DNA of 64,000 nucleotides from positions 124,001 through 188,000 of the forward strand of contig CAVVZZ010000011.1 in assembly GCA_963752915.1 (NCBI GenBank), written 5' to 3'. The translations under genes were made by a program, and so were the position numbers. Under the pieces are notes generated by a model, which saw only the letters and a list, made by a program, of their open reading frames with translations, did no database searches and was not told where the DNA came from. This document shows, in pieces, positions 54,829-63,352 of the stretch. The DNA comes from DATJPR01 sp963752915 (GTDB taxonomy: Bacteria > Bacteroidota > Ignavibacteria > UBA10030 > UBA6906). Every line of letters begins with the position of its first letter. Within the stretch, counting starts at the first letter, position 1.

Positions 54829-55569
54829 ATGAAGCAGAAGAGTGCAAGGAAGTCCGCCGGTCCGGCGTCCGCCGATCGGAAAAAAGCCGTCGCCATTCTC
54901 GACGGACTCCACAGAGCTTTTCCCGAAGCGCGAACGGCATTGGAACACCGTAGTCCTTTTCAATTGCTTACGGCGACGATCCTCTCTGCTCAATGCACTG
55001 ATACGCGAGTCAATCTTGTCACCAAGGACCTCTTCAAGAAGTATCCCACTGTACAGTCATTTGCCGGAGCAGATCAAACGGAGCTCGAGCGCGATATTCA
55101 TTCGACGGGCTTCTTCCGAATGAAGGCAAAGAACATCATCGGGTGCAGCAAGGTCTTGATCGAGAGATTCGGCGGAAAGGTTCCGTCAACGATGGAAGAG
55201 CTCGTCACGCTGCCAGGGGTGGGACGGAAGACCGCGAATGTTCTCCTGTCTGAAGCGTTCGGGAAGAACGAAGGGGTGGTCGTCGACACACACGTCCAGC
55301 GGCTTTCACAGCGGATGGGATTGACGTCGAATGAAGACCCGGTGGCTATCGAACAGGACCTGATGGCACTCTTCCCACGTGAACGATGGGGCGAAGTCGG
55401 GATGGCGCTCATCCTTCACGGAAGAAAGACCTGTTCGGCGAGGAAGCCCCTTTGCGGTGAATGTGAAGTTGCGAAACTGTGTCCATCGGCATATACTTTT
55501 GATACGGCTCTACCGTCCTCGGCGAGAGCTTCATCGAAGAAAGTTGTGATCAGGAAGCGCAAAAACTAA
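54829..55569 (+). CDS. nth: Endonuclease III
   Basis: 246 aa from the ATG at 54829 (MKQKSARKSAG); a GTG at 54817 is alternative. Catalytic Lys in LSAQCTDTRVN context and Asp in VVDTHVQRLS, helix-hairpin-helix LPGVGRKTANVL, and the [4Fe-4S] cluster C-x6-C-x2-C-x5-C (CSARKPLCGECEVAKLC). Excises oxidised pyrimidines and nicks abasic sites. The Lys-rich C-terminal extension is unusual but harmless-looking. Confidence 0.97.
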   Translation: MKQKSARKSAGPASADRKKAVAILDGLHRAFPEARTALEHRSPFQLLTATILSAQCTDTRVNLVTKDLFKKYPTVQSFAGADQTELERDIHSTGFFRMKAKNIIGCSKVLIERFGGKVPSTMEELVTLPGVGRKTANVLLSEAFGKNEGVVVDTHVQRLSQRMGLTSNEDPVAIEQDLMALFPRERWGEVGMALILHGRKTCSARKPLCGECEVAKLCPSAYTFDTALPSSARASSKKVVIRKRKN

Positions 55570-55788
55570 TCGATGTTGTTCACAACTTCATCAGTCCCTT
55601 CCCTCGTTTCCAACCTTAGGAATTGGCGATTGCAGGATTCGCATCTTCGACAATGAAGAGGAAACCCTGCGCTGAATAACTGCTAATTCCCGTCACCATC
55701 GTTCTCTTCTCGTGGCACGCACTTTGGAGTCGGCAATGCCGGCAATTCCTCAGATTTTTTCTCTCTCCACAATCCCGAGAATGCACCC

Positions 55789-56910
55789 ATGCTCACCCTT
55801 GAGCTGAGGGATCTCGATGAACTCCTCACCGCACTGGCCAACCGCGGGTTCCAGACTCTCGGCCCGACGATACGAGACAAGGCCATCGTGATCGATCAGA
55901 TTTCCTCGGTAAAGGATCTTCCTGGTGGATGGAAAGACCGCCATGACCCCGGTATGTATGCACTCGAGCGGCGCGATGACGCAGCGGTTTTTGGCTATGT
56001 TGTCGGGCCATATTCGTGGAAGACCTATCTCACCCCCCCTCGCGCACGGGTCTTCTCTTTACGAAAGAACGGGAAGGGGTTCGAGAGGGAAGCACCGCCT
56101 CCCGCGCATGCACCAAAGCCGCTCGCCTTCATCGGCGTACGCGCGTGTGATCTGCATGCCATTGCATTGGATGACCGCATTTTCCTCGATGGGCCGTTCC
56201 CCGACCTGTACTACCGTGCAGTCCGGTCGTCGCTCTTCATTATTGCGGTGGATTGTGCAGAGCCGGGCGGGACGTGTTTTTGTACCTCATTCTCAAACGG
56301 CCCGAAAGCCGAAAAGGGCTTTGACATCGCGCTGACGGAATTGTGCGATCCCGGGCAGCATGTGTTTGTCGCGAGAGCCGGATCAGAGCGGGGCGAAGAA
56401 CTCCTCGCGTCGGTCAACAGCAAGCCGTCCTCGTCCGAACAGGCGGCCTCTGTCGATCTCCAGGCGAGTGAATCGGTCGCCCGGATATCGCGTCATGTCG
56501 ACGTCGCCAGGACCACCGCCGCCCTCCCGGAGATGTTCGATCACCCGGCGTGGGATGATGTGTCAAAGCGATGTCTTGCCTGTGCGAATTGCACCATGGT
56601 GTGTCCAACGTGTTTTTGTTCCACAGTAGAGGAGATCACGAACCTCACCGGGACGAGCGCGGAACGGTGGCGGAGATGGGATTCCTGCTTCACAATGGAC
56701 TTCACAAAAGTTGCCGGTGGCAATGTCCGGCCTTCCACAAAGGCTCGATTCCGGCAGCGAGTCATGCACAAGTTTTCGTACTGGCTCGACCAATTCGGCT
56801 CAGCAGGATGTGTCGGCTGCGGGCGCTGCATCACCTGGTGTCCCGCAGGCATCGATGTGACTTCATACCTGGATACTCTTTGTGCTGGCCAGGGGAACGG
56901 AATACGTTAA
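55789..56910 (+). CDS. hydB: Sulfhydrogenase subunit beta (HydB), 4Fe-4S
   Basis: 373 aa, first gene of the sulfhydrogenase operon. After an N-terminal region with GVRACDLHAIALDD (also seen in related iron-sulfur oxidoreductase subunits) come two ferredoxin-like clusters: CLACANCTMVCPTCFC and CVGCGRCITWCPAGID. In group 3b enzymes this subunit helps pass electrons between the [NiFe] core and the NAD(P)H module and can reduce sulfur compounds. Confidence 0.92.
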   Translation: MLTLELRDLDELLTALANRGFQTLGPTIRDKAIVIDQISSVKDLPGGWKDRHDPGMYALERRDDAAVFGYVVGPYSWKTYLTPPRARVFSLRKNGKGFEREAPPPAHAPKPLAFIGVRACDLHAIALDDRIFLDGPFPDLYYRAVRSSLFIIAVDCAEPGGTCFCTSFSNGPKAEKGFDIALTELCDPGQHVFVARAGSERGEELLASVNSKPSSSEQAASVDLQASESVARISRHVDVARTTAALPEMFDHPAWDDVSKRCLACANCTMVCPTCFCSTVEEITNLTGTSAERWRRWDSCFTMDFTKVAGGNVRPSTKARFRQRVMHKFSYWLDQFGSAGCVGCGRCITWCPAGIDVTSYLDTLCAGQGNGIR

Positions 56911-56930
56911 CCCATGGAAAGGGTTAAGTC

Positions 56931-57411
56931 ATGAACATCGAAAATCTCTCCGAGATGCTTCGTCAGCATCCCTTTCTGGCGAATTTATCGCAAGACCACA
57001 TGGCGCTGATCACCGGCTGCGCATCAAATGCGCACTTTTCGGAAGGGTCATTACTGACCCGAGAAGGTGAGATTGCGGACAAGTTCTTTCTCCTCCGGAG
57101 CGGCCGCGTTACACTGGAGATGGACATGCCACCCCGCGGCTCGCTTCGCATTCAAACAGTCGGACCCGGCGAAGTGCTCGGATGGTCATGGCTCATGTCG
57201 CCGTACCGCTGGCATTTCAGCGGGCGCGCAGTCGCCGACGTTCGAGCCATCGTCCTGGAAGGAGAATGCCTGAGGAACCAAGTGTCAGACGGATCACGAC
57301 TTCGGTTATGAAATTCTTGACCGTTTTGTTCGCCTCATGGAGGACCGACTTCAGGCGACACGGCTGCAACTCCTCGATCTCGCCCTGCTATCCCCGGAGG
57401 CTGCCCGATGA
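56931..57411 (+). CDS. Cyclic-nucleotide-binding-domain protein, frameshifted near its end
   Basis: A Crp-type sensory domain: ANLSQDHMALITGCA, GSLLTREGEIADKFFLLRSGRVTLEM, GPGEVLGWSWL. The frame as written stops at 57311 after NQVSDGSRLRL. Removing one base near 57275 restores CLRTKCQTDHDFGYEILDRF and a helix ending LALLSPEAAR with a TGA at 57409-57411, overlapping the next gene by 4 nt (ATGA). No DNA-binding domain follows, so this is a sensor or modulator, found in many 3b hydrogenase operons. The indel may be an assembly error. Confidence 0.8.
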
Positions 57412-58268
57412 TTCCTGCTGTAGAAACGACTTCCATGAAAGACTCCGGCCCGATGATGCTGTATCCAGCGGAGATCCGACGAACCCTCTGGGAGACGGAG
57501 GATACGTTTACGCTGGTCCTTGACGTCGACCATCGTCCGGTGCAGTACGGGTTCAGGCGGGGACAATTCAATATGGTGTATGTCTTCGGCGTCGGCGAGG
57601 CGGCGATCTCGATCAGTTCGGATCCCGGGAAGCCGTCGCAGATCGCGCACACCATCCATCGGGTCGGGACGGTAACGAGTGCCCTTGCCCAGATGCGCAA
57701 AGGAGACATTGTCGGGATCCGTGGTCCGTTCGGGACCAGCTGGCCGATCGGCGAGGCGGTGGGAAAGGATGTCTGCATCGTGGCAGGAGGAATCGGACTC
57801 GCGCCGCTTCGCCCTGTGATGTATGAGCTGCTCCGGCGTCGGGCGGATTTTGGCAGGATCATGCTCCTCTACGGTGCGCGAAGTCCGATCGATCTTCTCT
57901 TTCGCGTCGAACTGGAACAGTGGGGAAGGCAGAACAACGTGGAGATCATCGTGACCGTCGACCGGGGGGATTCCTCCTGGAAGGGGAACATCGGCGTCGT
58001 GACACATCTCTTCTCCTACCTCAAACTCGACGCCCGTGAGACCCTTGCCTTTGTTTGCGGGCCCGAGGTGATGATGAAATATACTCTTGATGAGCTTGAA
58101 CGGCGGGGGATCCCCCCCGAGCAGGTTTTCGTGTCGCTTGAGCGAAATATGAAATGCGCTGTAGGACTCTGCGGTCACTGCCAACTCGGGCCGATTTTCG
58201 TCTGCAAGGACGGACCTGTCTTCCGACTTCCCGTTGTGCGCCCCTTACTCGACAAGAAGGAAATGTGA
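57408..58268 (+). CDS. hydG: Sulfhydrogenase subunit gamma (HydG), FAD/NAD(P)-binding
   Basis: 286 aa. FAD-binding barrel (RRGQFNMVYVFGVGEAAISISS), NAD(P)-binding domain (CIVAGGIGLAPLRPVMYEL) and a C-terminal [2Fe-2S] site (KCAVGLCGHCQLGPIFVC, split at its four Cys). Carries electrons between NAD(P)H and the hydrogenase core. Overlaps the CNB gene by 4 nt and sits 2 bp before hydD. Confidence 0.94.
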   Translation: MIPAVETTSMKDSGPMMLYPAEIRRTLWETEDTFTLVLDVDHRPVQYGFRRGQFNMVYVFGVGEAAISISSDPGKPSQIAHTIHRVGTVTSALAQMRKGDIVGIRGPFGTSWPIGEAVGKDVCIVAGGIGLAPLRPVMYELLRRRADFGRIMLLYGARSPIDLLFRVELEQWGRQNNVEIIVTVDRGDSSWKGNIGVVTHLFSYLKLDARETLAFVCGPEVMMKYTLDELERRGIPPEQVFVSLERNMKCAVGLCGHCQLGPIFVCKDGPVFRLPVVRPLLDKKEM

Positions 58269-58270
58269 CC

Positions 58271-59056
58271 ATGACGGCCAGGAAGCCCAGTATCGCTGTA
58301 TTCAAATTTGCCTCATGCGACGGATGCCAGCTCTCGCTGATCGATGCCGAGGACGAGCTGCTCGCTGTCGCATCGGCCGTCGAAATCGCCCACTTCCCGG
58401 AAGTCACGCGTCACTCGATTCGCGGCCCGTACGATATCGGCCTGGTCGAGGGGAGCATTACGACGCCTTCCGATGTGGAGAGGATCCGAGACGTTCGCAA
58501 GCAGTGCCGGGCTCTTATCACGCTGGGGGCATGTGCCACCGCCGGGGGGATACAGGCGCTGAGGAATTGGAAGGATGTGAAGGACTTCGCTCGGCTGATC
58601 TATGCCTCGCCCGCAGTCATCTCGACTCTCGACCGATCGATGCCGGTGGGCTCGTATGTCCATGTGGACTTCGAACTCCGCGGATGCCCGATCAACAAGG
58701 TCCAGCTCATCGAAGTCCTGAGTGCATTTATCAACAAACGCAAGCCGAACATTCCGACGCACAGTGTGTGCATCGACTGCAAGCTCAAGGGAAATGTCTG
58801 CGTCATGACTGCCCAAGGGGTACCGTGCCTGGGGCCGGTGACCCAGGCTGGCTGTGGCGGTCTCTGTCCTGCCGTACACCGCGGCTGCTATGGCTGCTTT
58901 GGCCCGATGGAGAACCCGAATACCGCGTCGCTGTCAAGCCAGTTCTCGCAGCTCGGGTGCAGCCGCAACGATGTCATGCGCGCCTTCCGCGGATTCAACG
59001 CCTATGCTGAGGCATTCAGAAAAGAAAGCGACCTCCATGAAGACGAAGGCCATTAG
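58271..59056 (+). CDS. hydD: Sulfhydrogenase subunit delta (HydD), hydrogenase small subunit
   Basis: 261 aa from the ATG at 58271. FeS-binding motifs of [NiFe]-hydrogenase small subunits: KFASCDGCQLSLID, LGACATAGG, LRGCPINKVQL, and the late cysteines CGGLCPAVHRGCYGCFGP. No Tat signal, so the enzyme is cytoplasmic as in group 3. Its 3' end overlaps hydA by 20 nt. Confidence 0.95.
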   Translation: MTARKPSIAVFKFASCDGCQLSLIDAEDELLAVASAVEIAHFPEVTRHSIRGPYDIGLVEGSITTPSDVERIRDVRKQCRALITLGACATAGGIQALRNWKDVKDFARLIYASPAVISTLDRSMPVGSYVHVDFELRGCPINKVQLIEVLSAFINKRKPNIPTHSVCIDCKLKGNVCVMTAQGVPCLGPVTQAGCGGLCPAVHRGCYGCFGPMENPNTASLSSQFSQLGCSRNDVMRAFRGFNAYAEAFRKESDLHEDEGH

Positions 59057-60326
59057 AGTCGACGAGCTTGCCCGCGTCGAAGGAGAAGGCGGAATTCTCG
59101 TAAAGATCGCCGACGGGTCTGTTACGGATGTTCGCGTCCGGATTCCCGAGCCCCCGCGGTTCTTCGAGGCGTTTCTCCGGGGGAGGGACTATACCGAGGC
59201 GCCGGACATCACAGCCAGAGTGTGCGGCATCTGTCCCGTGGCGTATCAGCTGACGTCGGTGCGGGCAATGGAGGAAGTGCTCCAGATAACCGTGCCGGAC
59301 CCGGTACGCCACTTGCGGCGTCTGCTCTACTGCGGCGAATATATTGAGAGCCACATCCTTCACTCCGCATTTCTGCACGCCCCCGATTTCCTGGGATTCG
59401 ATGACGCGTTCGTTCTGGCGCGTGAGCACCCGGCGCTTGTCAAGAACGCACTCGCCATGAAGAAAACCGGCAATGATCTTGTCACCGCAGTCGGAGGAAG
59501 AGAAATTCACCCGATGAATGTGAAGGTCGGCGGTTTCTACCGTGCCCCGCGGAAACCGGAGCTCGATCGGCTGCGGGACCGTCTCGCATGGGGACGCGAT
59601 ACGGTGGTTGATTTCGCACATGCCGTGACGAAGTTTCCGATCCCCGACTTCAACGTGAACTACGAGTTTGTGGCACTGTATACGCCTGACGAGTACCCGT
59701 TATGCGAAGGGACCATCAGGACAAGCTCGGGTCTGGAGATGCAGCAGCGCGAATATGAATTTCATTTTGAGGAACGCCACATCCACCATTCGAATGCGCT
59801 GCATAGTGTGGAGAAAGGCGTGGGATCGTACTGCGTCGGTCCCCTGGCACGTTTCAACCTGAACTTCCCGACGCTTCCGCGGGTCGCGGCGGAGCTGGCC
59901 CGGGATCTCGGGATTGCTCCACCGCTTACCAATCCGTTTAAGAGCATCCTGGTCCGGCTCGTCGAGACCGCGTTCGCCTTCGACGAAGCGGTCCGGCTCG
60001 TCGATGCCTATGAGGAGTTCGACCCCCCCGCCGTCAGGATAGAGCCGCGCATGGGGATCGGGATCGCGGCAACAGAAGCACCGCGCGGATTGCTGTATCA
60101 CCGCTACCGGCTCGCGGACGACGGCACTATTCTCGACGCGAAAATCGTCCCGCCGACCGCTCAGAATCTGTCCACGATCGAAGAGGACATCCGGCGATTC
60201 GCGTCCTCCCACCTTGACCTGCCTCGGGAGGAACTCACGTGGCGCTGCGAACAGGTCGTTCGTAATTATGACCCGTGCATTTCCTGCGCGACGCATGCCC
60301 TCCGGGTGGAAATTCTCGAGGGGTAG
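59037..60326 (+). CDS. hydA: Sulfhydrogenase subunit alpha (HydA), [NiFe] large subunit
   Basis: 429 aa from the ATG at 59037. Both nickel-binding motifs are intact: RVCGICPVAYQLTSVRAME near the N-terminus and DPCISCATHALRVEILEG at the end. The latter leaves a short C-terminal peptide after the His, which a maturation protease would remove. Group 3b: bidirectional NAD(P)-linked H2 oxidation/evolution and, in some, sulfur reduction. No maturation protease or hyp genes follow here. Confidence 0.96.
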   Translation: MKTKAIRVDELARVEGEGGILVKIADGSVTDVRVRIPEPPRFFEAFLRGRDYTEAPDITARVCGICPVAYQLTSVRAMEEVLQITVPDPVRHLRRLLYCGEYIESHILHSAFLHAPDFLGFDDAFVLAREHPALVKNALAMKKTGNDLVTAVGGREIHPMNVKVGGFYRAPRKPELDRLRDRLAWGRDTVVDFAHAVTKFPIPDFNVNYEFVALYTPDEYPLCEGTIRTSSGLEMQQREYEFHFEERHIHHSNALHSVEKGVGSYCVGPLARFNLNFPTLPRVAAELARDLGIAPPLTNPFKSILVRLVETAFAFDEAVRLVDAYEEFDPPAVRIEPRMGIGIAATEAPRGLLYHRYRLADDGTILDAKIVPPTAQNLSTIEEDIRRFASSHLDLPREELTWRCEQVVRNYDPCISCATHALRVEILEG

Positions 60327-60454
60327 AACACCGGCACATCCGCCGACCTGCGATCCGCCTTCCCGGGCAAGCGCATTCCATTGGTTTTTTCCTTTTCCCT
60401 TCCGTATCTTCTTCATTGTCCATTTTGCTTCGATGTTGCCTCGTAAGGATCCCT

Positions 60455-61012
60455 ATGACCGAAACCCGACAAAAGGCGCTTGATCTGTTGTTGGAATACA
60501 CGAAAACCGACGCGCTGCGAAAACATGCGTTCTCCGTTGAAGCAGCGATGCGCGCCTACGCTGCAAAGTTCGGTGGGGATGTTGAAGAATGGGGTGCTGT
60601 GGGACTGCTTCACGATTTTGACTACGAACGGTATTCACAGTTCCCTGAGCACCCGACACAAGGGTCAGAAATCCTGAAGGAACACGGCTACAGCGAAACG
60701 TTCCGTACAGCGATCCTCGGTCACGTCCCGGATATGAACGTCTCCCGGGAAACGCCGATGGCGAAGACGCTTTTCGCGTGCGATGAACTCTGTGGATTTA
60801 TCATGGCAGCTGCGCTGATTCGTCCCAACAAGATCGCCGATCTCGGAGTGTCTTCCGTCAAGAAAAAACTGAAGGACAAAGCGTTTGCGCGGGCAGTGCG
60901 CCGTGAGGATATTCAAATGGGAGCCGAGCAACTCGGTGTCCCGTTTGACGAACATGTCCAGCTTGTCATTGATGCTATGAAGAGCGTCGCGACGGAACTT
61001 GGCTTGGTATAG
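60455..61012 (+). CDS. HD-domain phosphohydrolase-like protein
   Basis: 185 aa from the ATG at 60455. Metal-binding His in KHAFSVEAAMRAYA and HD dyad in GLLHDFDYERYSQFPEHP. It resembles small stand-alone HD-domain hydrolases; substrate unknown. Located after the hydrogenase operon but separated by 128 bp, so probably its own unit. Confidence 0.85.
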   Translation: MTETRQKALDLLLEYTKTDALRKHAFSVEAAMRAYAAKFGGDVEEWGAVGLLHDFDYERYSQFPEHPTQGSEILKEHGYSETFRTAILGHVPDMNVSRETPMAKTLFACDELCGFIMAAALIRPNKIADLGVSSVKKKLKDKAFARAVRREDIQMGAEQLGVPFDEHVQLVIDAMKSVATELGLV

Positions 61013-61077
61013 TCCGGGAGTATGAAGAGGATGAGTGCGGAACTGTGATTCCTCGCAGCGTCGCACCGAGTGGTGAT

Positions 61078-61113
61078 TTCTTCTTACTTCATGCGTCCTA
61101 CGTCATGCTCACA
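61078..61113. repeat. Short-word repeat (TTACTTCAT/CCTACGTCAT words)
   Basis: TTCTTCTTACTTCATGCGTCCTACGTCATGCTC-type words between the HD gene and the DUF1207 gene; same style as 42008-42021 and 42151-42180. GAGTGCGGAA(C/T)TG(T/A)G also occurs on both sides of it. Confidence 0.45.
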
Positions 61114-61145
61114 GAGTTCGTTGAGTGCGGAATTGAGGAGGGCGC

Positions 61146-62036
61146 TTAGAAGAAGTCTATGGCAAAGCCCGTCCCCCACATGTCTCTTCGCACGTTGTAA
61201 TACTGGCTGAAGAATTCAAGCCCGGACGCATAGTTGACGTAGAACTTGAGGCCGACGTCATCCCAGGGACCGAATTTGACGCCGGCTTCGATGACGTTGG
61301 AGCCGATGTACGAAGGGACGCCCACAAGAGTGAGATTATCTGCGGCATAGAGTGCGAATGGTTTTCCAAACACGGATGCGAACGATTCACCCGTCCTGAG
61401 CTCTACGCCGTGGAGTGTCATCAATCGACGGATGTCGGCCGGACGGACGAGTGTCGCGTAGCCGACACCCGAATATGCGAGAAGGCGTATGGTTCCGAGG
61501 GGGAGCGCATAAGCGGCGACGAGTTCGCCGAAGTCCTTTGTGAAGGGGATCGGGAGCTGACCGTTTTTCCACTGGCCGGTTGCGTTGTCGAAGTGGCCGT
61601 CGATCAGGTGGGCGCTCAGGTGCATCAAACGAAGCCGGAAGGTAAGGCTCCGTGGACCGTCAACGCTGCGCATGACGATGTGTCCGCCGAAAAACCCGTC
61701 CACCGCATCGACCTGGAGACGTAACCCCTGGGCACTCGTTGTCAGGGCGTATGTGAAGAAATCCGCGCCCATCCTGAACTGCAGAGTGCCGCTGTCGTTT
61801 GCGGTCAGCTGAACAAAGTCGACCATGCTTCCGATATCAAGCTTCAGCCGTGACGTCCCAATTTCTTTTCGCACGCCGACGCGCGGTTCCTGAGGGTTCG
61901 CCACGAGGGGTTTGAAGAGGGTTCCCCCGGGAAGGAACTGCCACTCTCCTCCGTGTGTTGATCGGGGGAGTTGACAGAGGCTCTCCTGCGCGAAGGCGGG
62001 GAAGAGCATGACGAAGAGGAAAAGCGCTCGGATCAT
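61146..62036 (-). CDS. DUF1207 family protein
   Basis: 296 aa from the Met at 62036 (MIRALFLFVMLFPAFAQ signal). Segments EWQFLPGGTLFKPLVANPQEP, GADFFTYALTTSAQG, IPFTKDFGELVAAYAL and the final VRRDMWGTGFAIDFF are typical of DUF1207 proteins, predicted outer-membrane or periplasmic beta-rich proteins of unknown role. Diverges from the rhodanese gene with only about 43 bp between starts. Confidence 0.85.
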   Translation of the reverse strand: MIRALFLFVMLFPAFAQESLCQLPRSTHGGEWQFLPGGTLFKPLVANPQEPRVGVRKEIGTSRLKLDIGSMVDFVQLTANDSGTLQFRMGADFFTYALTTSAQGLRLQVDAVDGFFGGHIVMRSVDGPRSLTFRLRLMHLSAHLIDGHFDNATGQWKNGQLPIPFTKDFGELVAAYALPLGTIRLLAYSGVGYATLVRPADIRRLMTLHGVELRTGESFASVFGKPFALYAADNLTLVGVPSYIGSNVIEAGVKFGPWDDVGLKFYVNYASGLEFFSQYYNVRRDMWGTGFAIDFF

Positions 62037-62079
62037 GAGAGGCGAATGTCGGAATGAAGTGGAGGTCAATATACCGAAG

Positions 62080-62457
62080 ATGACGCCGACAAGCAACGGC
62101 GGTGCACGCCAGGGGAGGGAAGCACGCGGCCACGAAGAACTTCCGTTTGAGATCACGGTCGAGGCGGTGAAGCAGCAAATGGATCGAGGAGAAGCGGTCT
62201 GTCTCCTTGACGTTCGCGAACCATTCGAACACCGAATCGCAACAATCGGGGGGATGTTGATCCCCCTGAACACCCTGCCGCAGCATCTTGGGGATCTCGA
62301 CCGCAATGCATCCATTATTGTGATATGTCATCACGGCAGTCGCAGCGCTCACGCGACGCAGTTTCTTCGCCGCAACGGTTTTCATCATGCACAGAACATG
62401 ACCGGCGGGATCGACGCATGGTCGCGAATCATCGACCGGAATGTCCCGCGGTATTGA
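62080..62457 (+). CDS. Rhodanese-like sulfurtransferase
   Basis: 125 aa from the ATG at 62080. Single rhodanese domain: LLDVREPFEHRIATIGGMLIPL and active-site loop VICHHGSRSAHAT with the catalytic Cys. Acts as a thiosulfate/persulfide sulfurtransferase or sulfur carrier, likely cytoplasmic. Near a sulfhydrogenase operon, but not part of it. Confidence 0.92.
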   Translation: MTPTSNGGARQGREARGHEELPFEITVEAVKQQMDRGEAVCLLDVREPFEHRIATIGGMLIPLNTLPQHLGDLDRNASIIVICHHGSRSAHATQFLRRNGFHHAQNMTGGIDAWSRIIDRNVPRY

Positions 62458-62516
62458 GCACAAGTGTACGTTACATCATTCCTCATCTTGATCATTCCAG
62501 AAATCCGGAGGTTCGA

Positions 62517-63272
62517 ATGAAAAATGCGTGGATCCTGGCAGGAGCATTGCTTCTCCTCACAACGTTTGCCCAGTCGCAGGAGGAGCCAATCCCGCCGAAG
62601 CGATCTCAAATGGCGAAGGTCGGGGCTGTCGGCGGATTCACCACAAGTTTGCTCTTCATGGATATGGGACCGATCAACGACTTCCTGAACGGTGCGAAAA
62701 TGGGACGTCCCTTTTCGAACAGTCCCGTTTTTCTTGACGGCGGGGCCGGCTCGGCGTATATCATGATCATTAAGAACCTTCGCATCGGCGGAATCGGCAT
62801 GGGCGGATCGTCAACCACCAGCGTGTTGGATCCGGCAACAGGGATTCGCCGCGATGCCACGGTCAAGGCGGGATACGGTGCGGTGAGCTTCGAGTATGTC
62901 GTGCCGCTCCTGCAGCGCCTTGACCTGGTGGGAGGACTGCAACTTGGCACCGGGGGAATCGATATCGTCCTCCACAAAAGCAATGGTGCCCCCATCAGCT
63001 GGACGGGAGAACAATCGTGGCTTGGAAGCGACAATACTACGCCCGGAACGACGACGCAGACACTCGCCGGTAAATTCTTCATCTGGATTCCGTCGGTCAG
63101 CCTGGAGTATGCATTTCTCGGGTGGGCAGGGGTCCGTGTCGGGGCAAGTTACCTGGGGATGAGTTCACCCTCATGGAAACTCGACAGCAATGATGATCTC
63201 CTGAACGTCCCCAGTGCTATCTCGGGGAAAGGATGGACGGTAAATGTGGCGCTTCTGGTGGGGACCTTCTGA
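62517..63272 (+). CDS. Secreted/outer-membrane beta-barrel-like protein
   Basis: 251 aa from the ATG at 62517 with CCGGAGG upstream. Signal WILAGALLLLTTFAQSQ; the mature part is Gly- and aromatic-rich with alternating strands (VGAVGGFTTSLLFMDM; LRIGGIGMGGSSTTSV; FEYVVPLLQRLDLVGGLQLG) and ends VNVALLVGTF. A small outer-membrane barrel is likely; no family firmly recognised. Confidence 0.7.
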   Translation: MKNAWILAGALLLLTTFAQSQEEPIPPKRSQMAKVGAVGGFTTSLLFMDMGPINDFLNGAKMGRPFSNSPVFLDGGAGSAYIMIIKNLRIGGIGMGGSSTTSVLDPATGIRRDATVKAGYGAVSFEYVVPLLQRLDLVGGLQLGTGGIDIVLHKSNGAPISWTGEQSWLGSDNTTPGTTTQTLAGKFFIWIPSVSLEYAFLGWAGVRVGASYLGMSSPSWKLDSNDDLLNVPSAISGKGWTVNVALLVGTF

Positions 63273-63352
63273 GCATACCGGGACGACTAAGCACAACCGC
63301 CGTAGGGGCCGATCCCCTTGCGGCGGCTGTATTTCATACTCGCCGCACCCGC

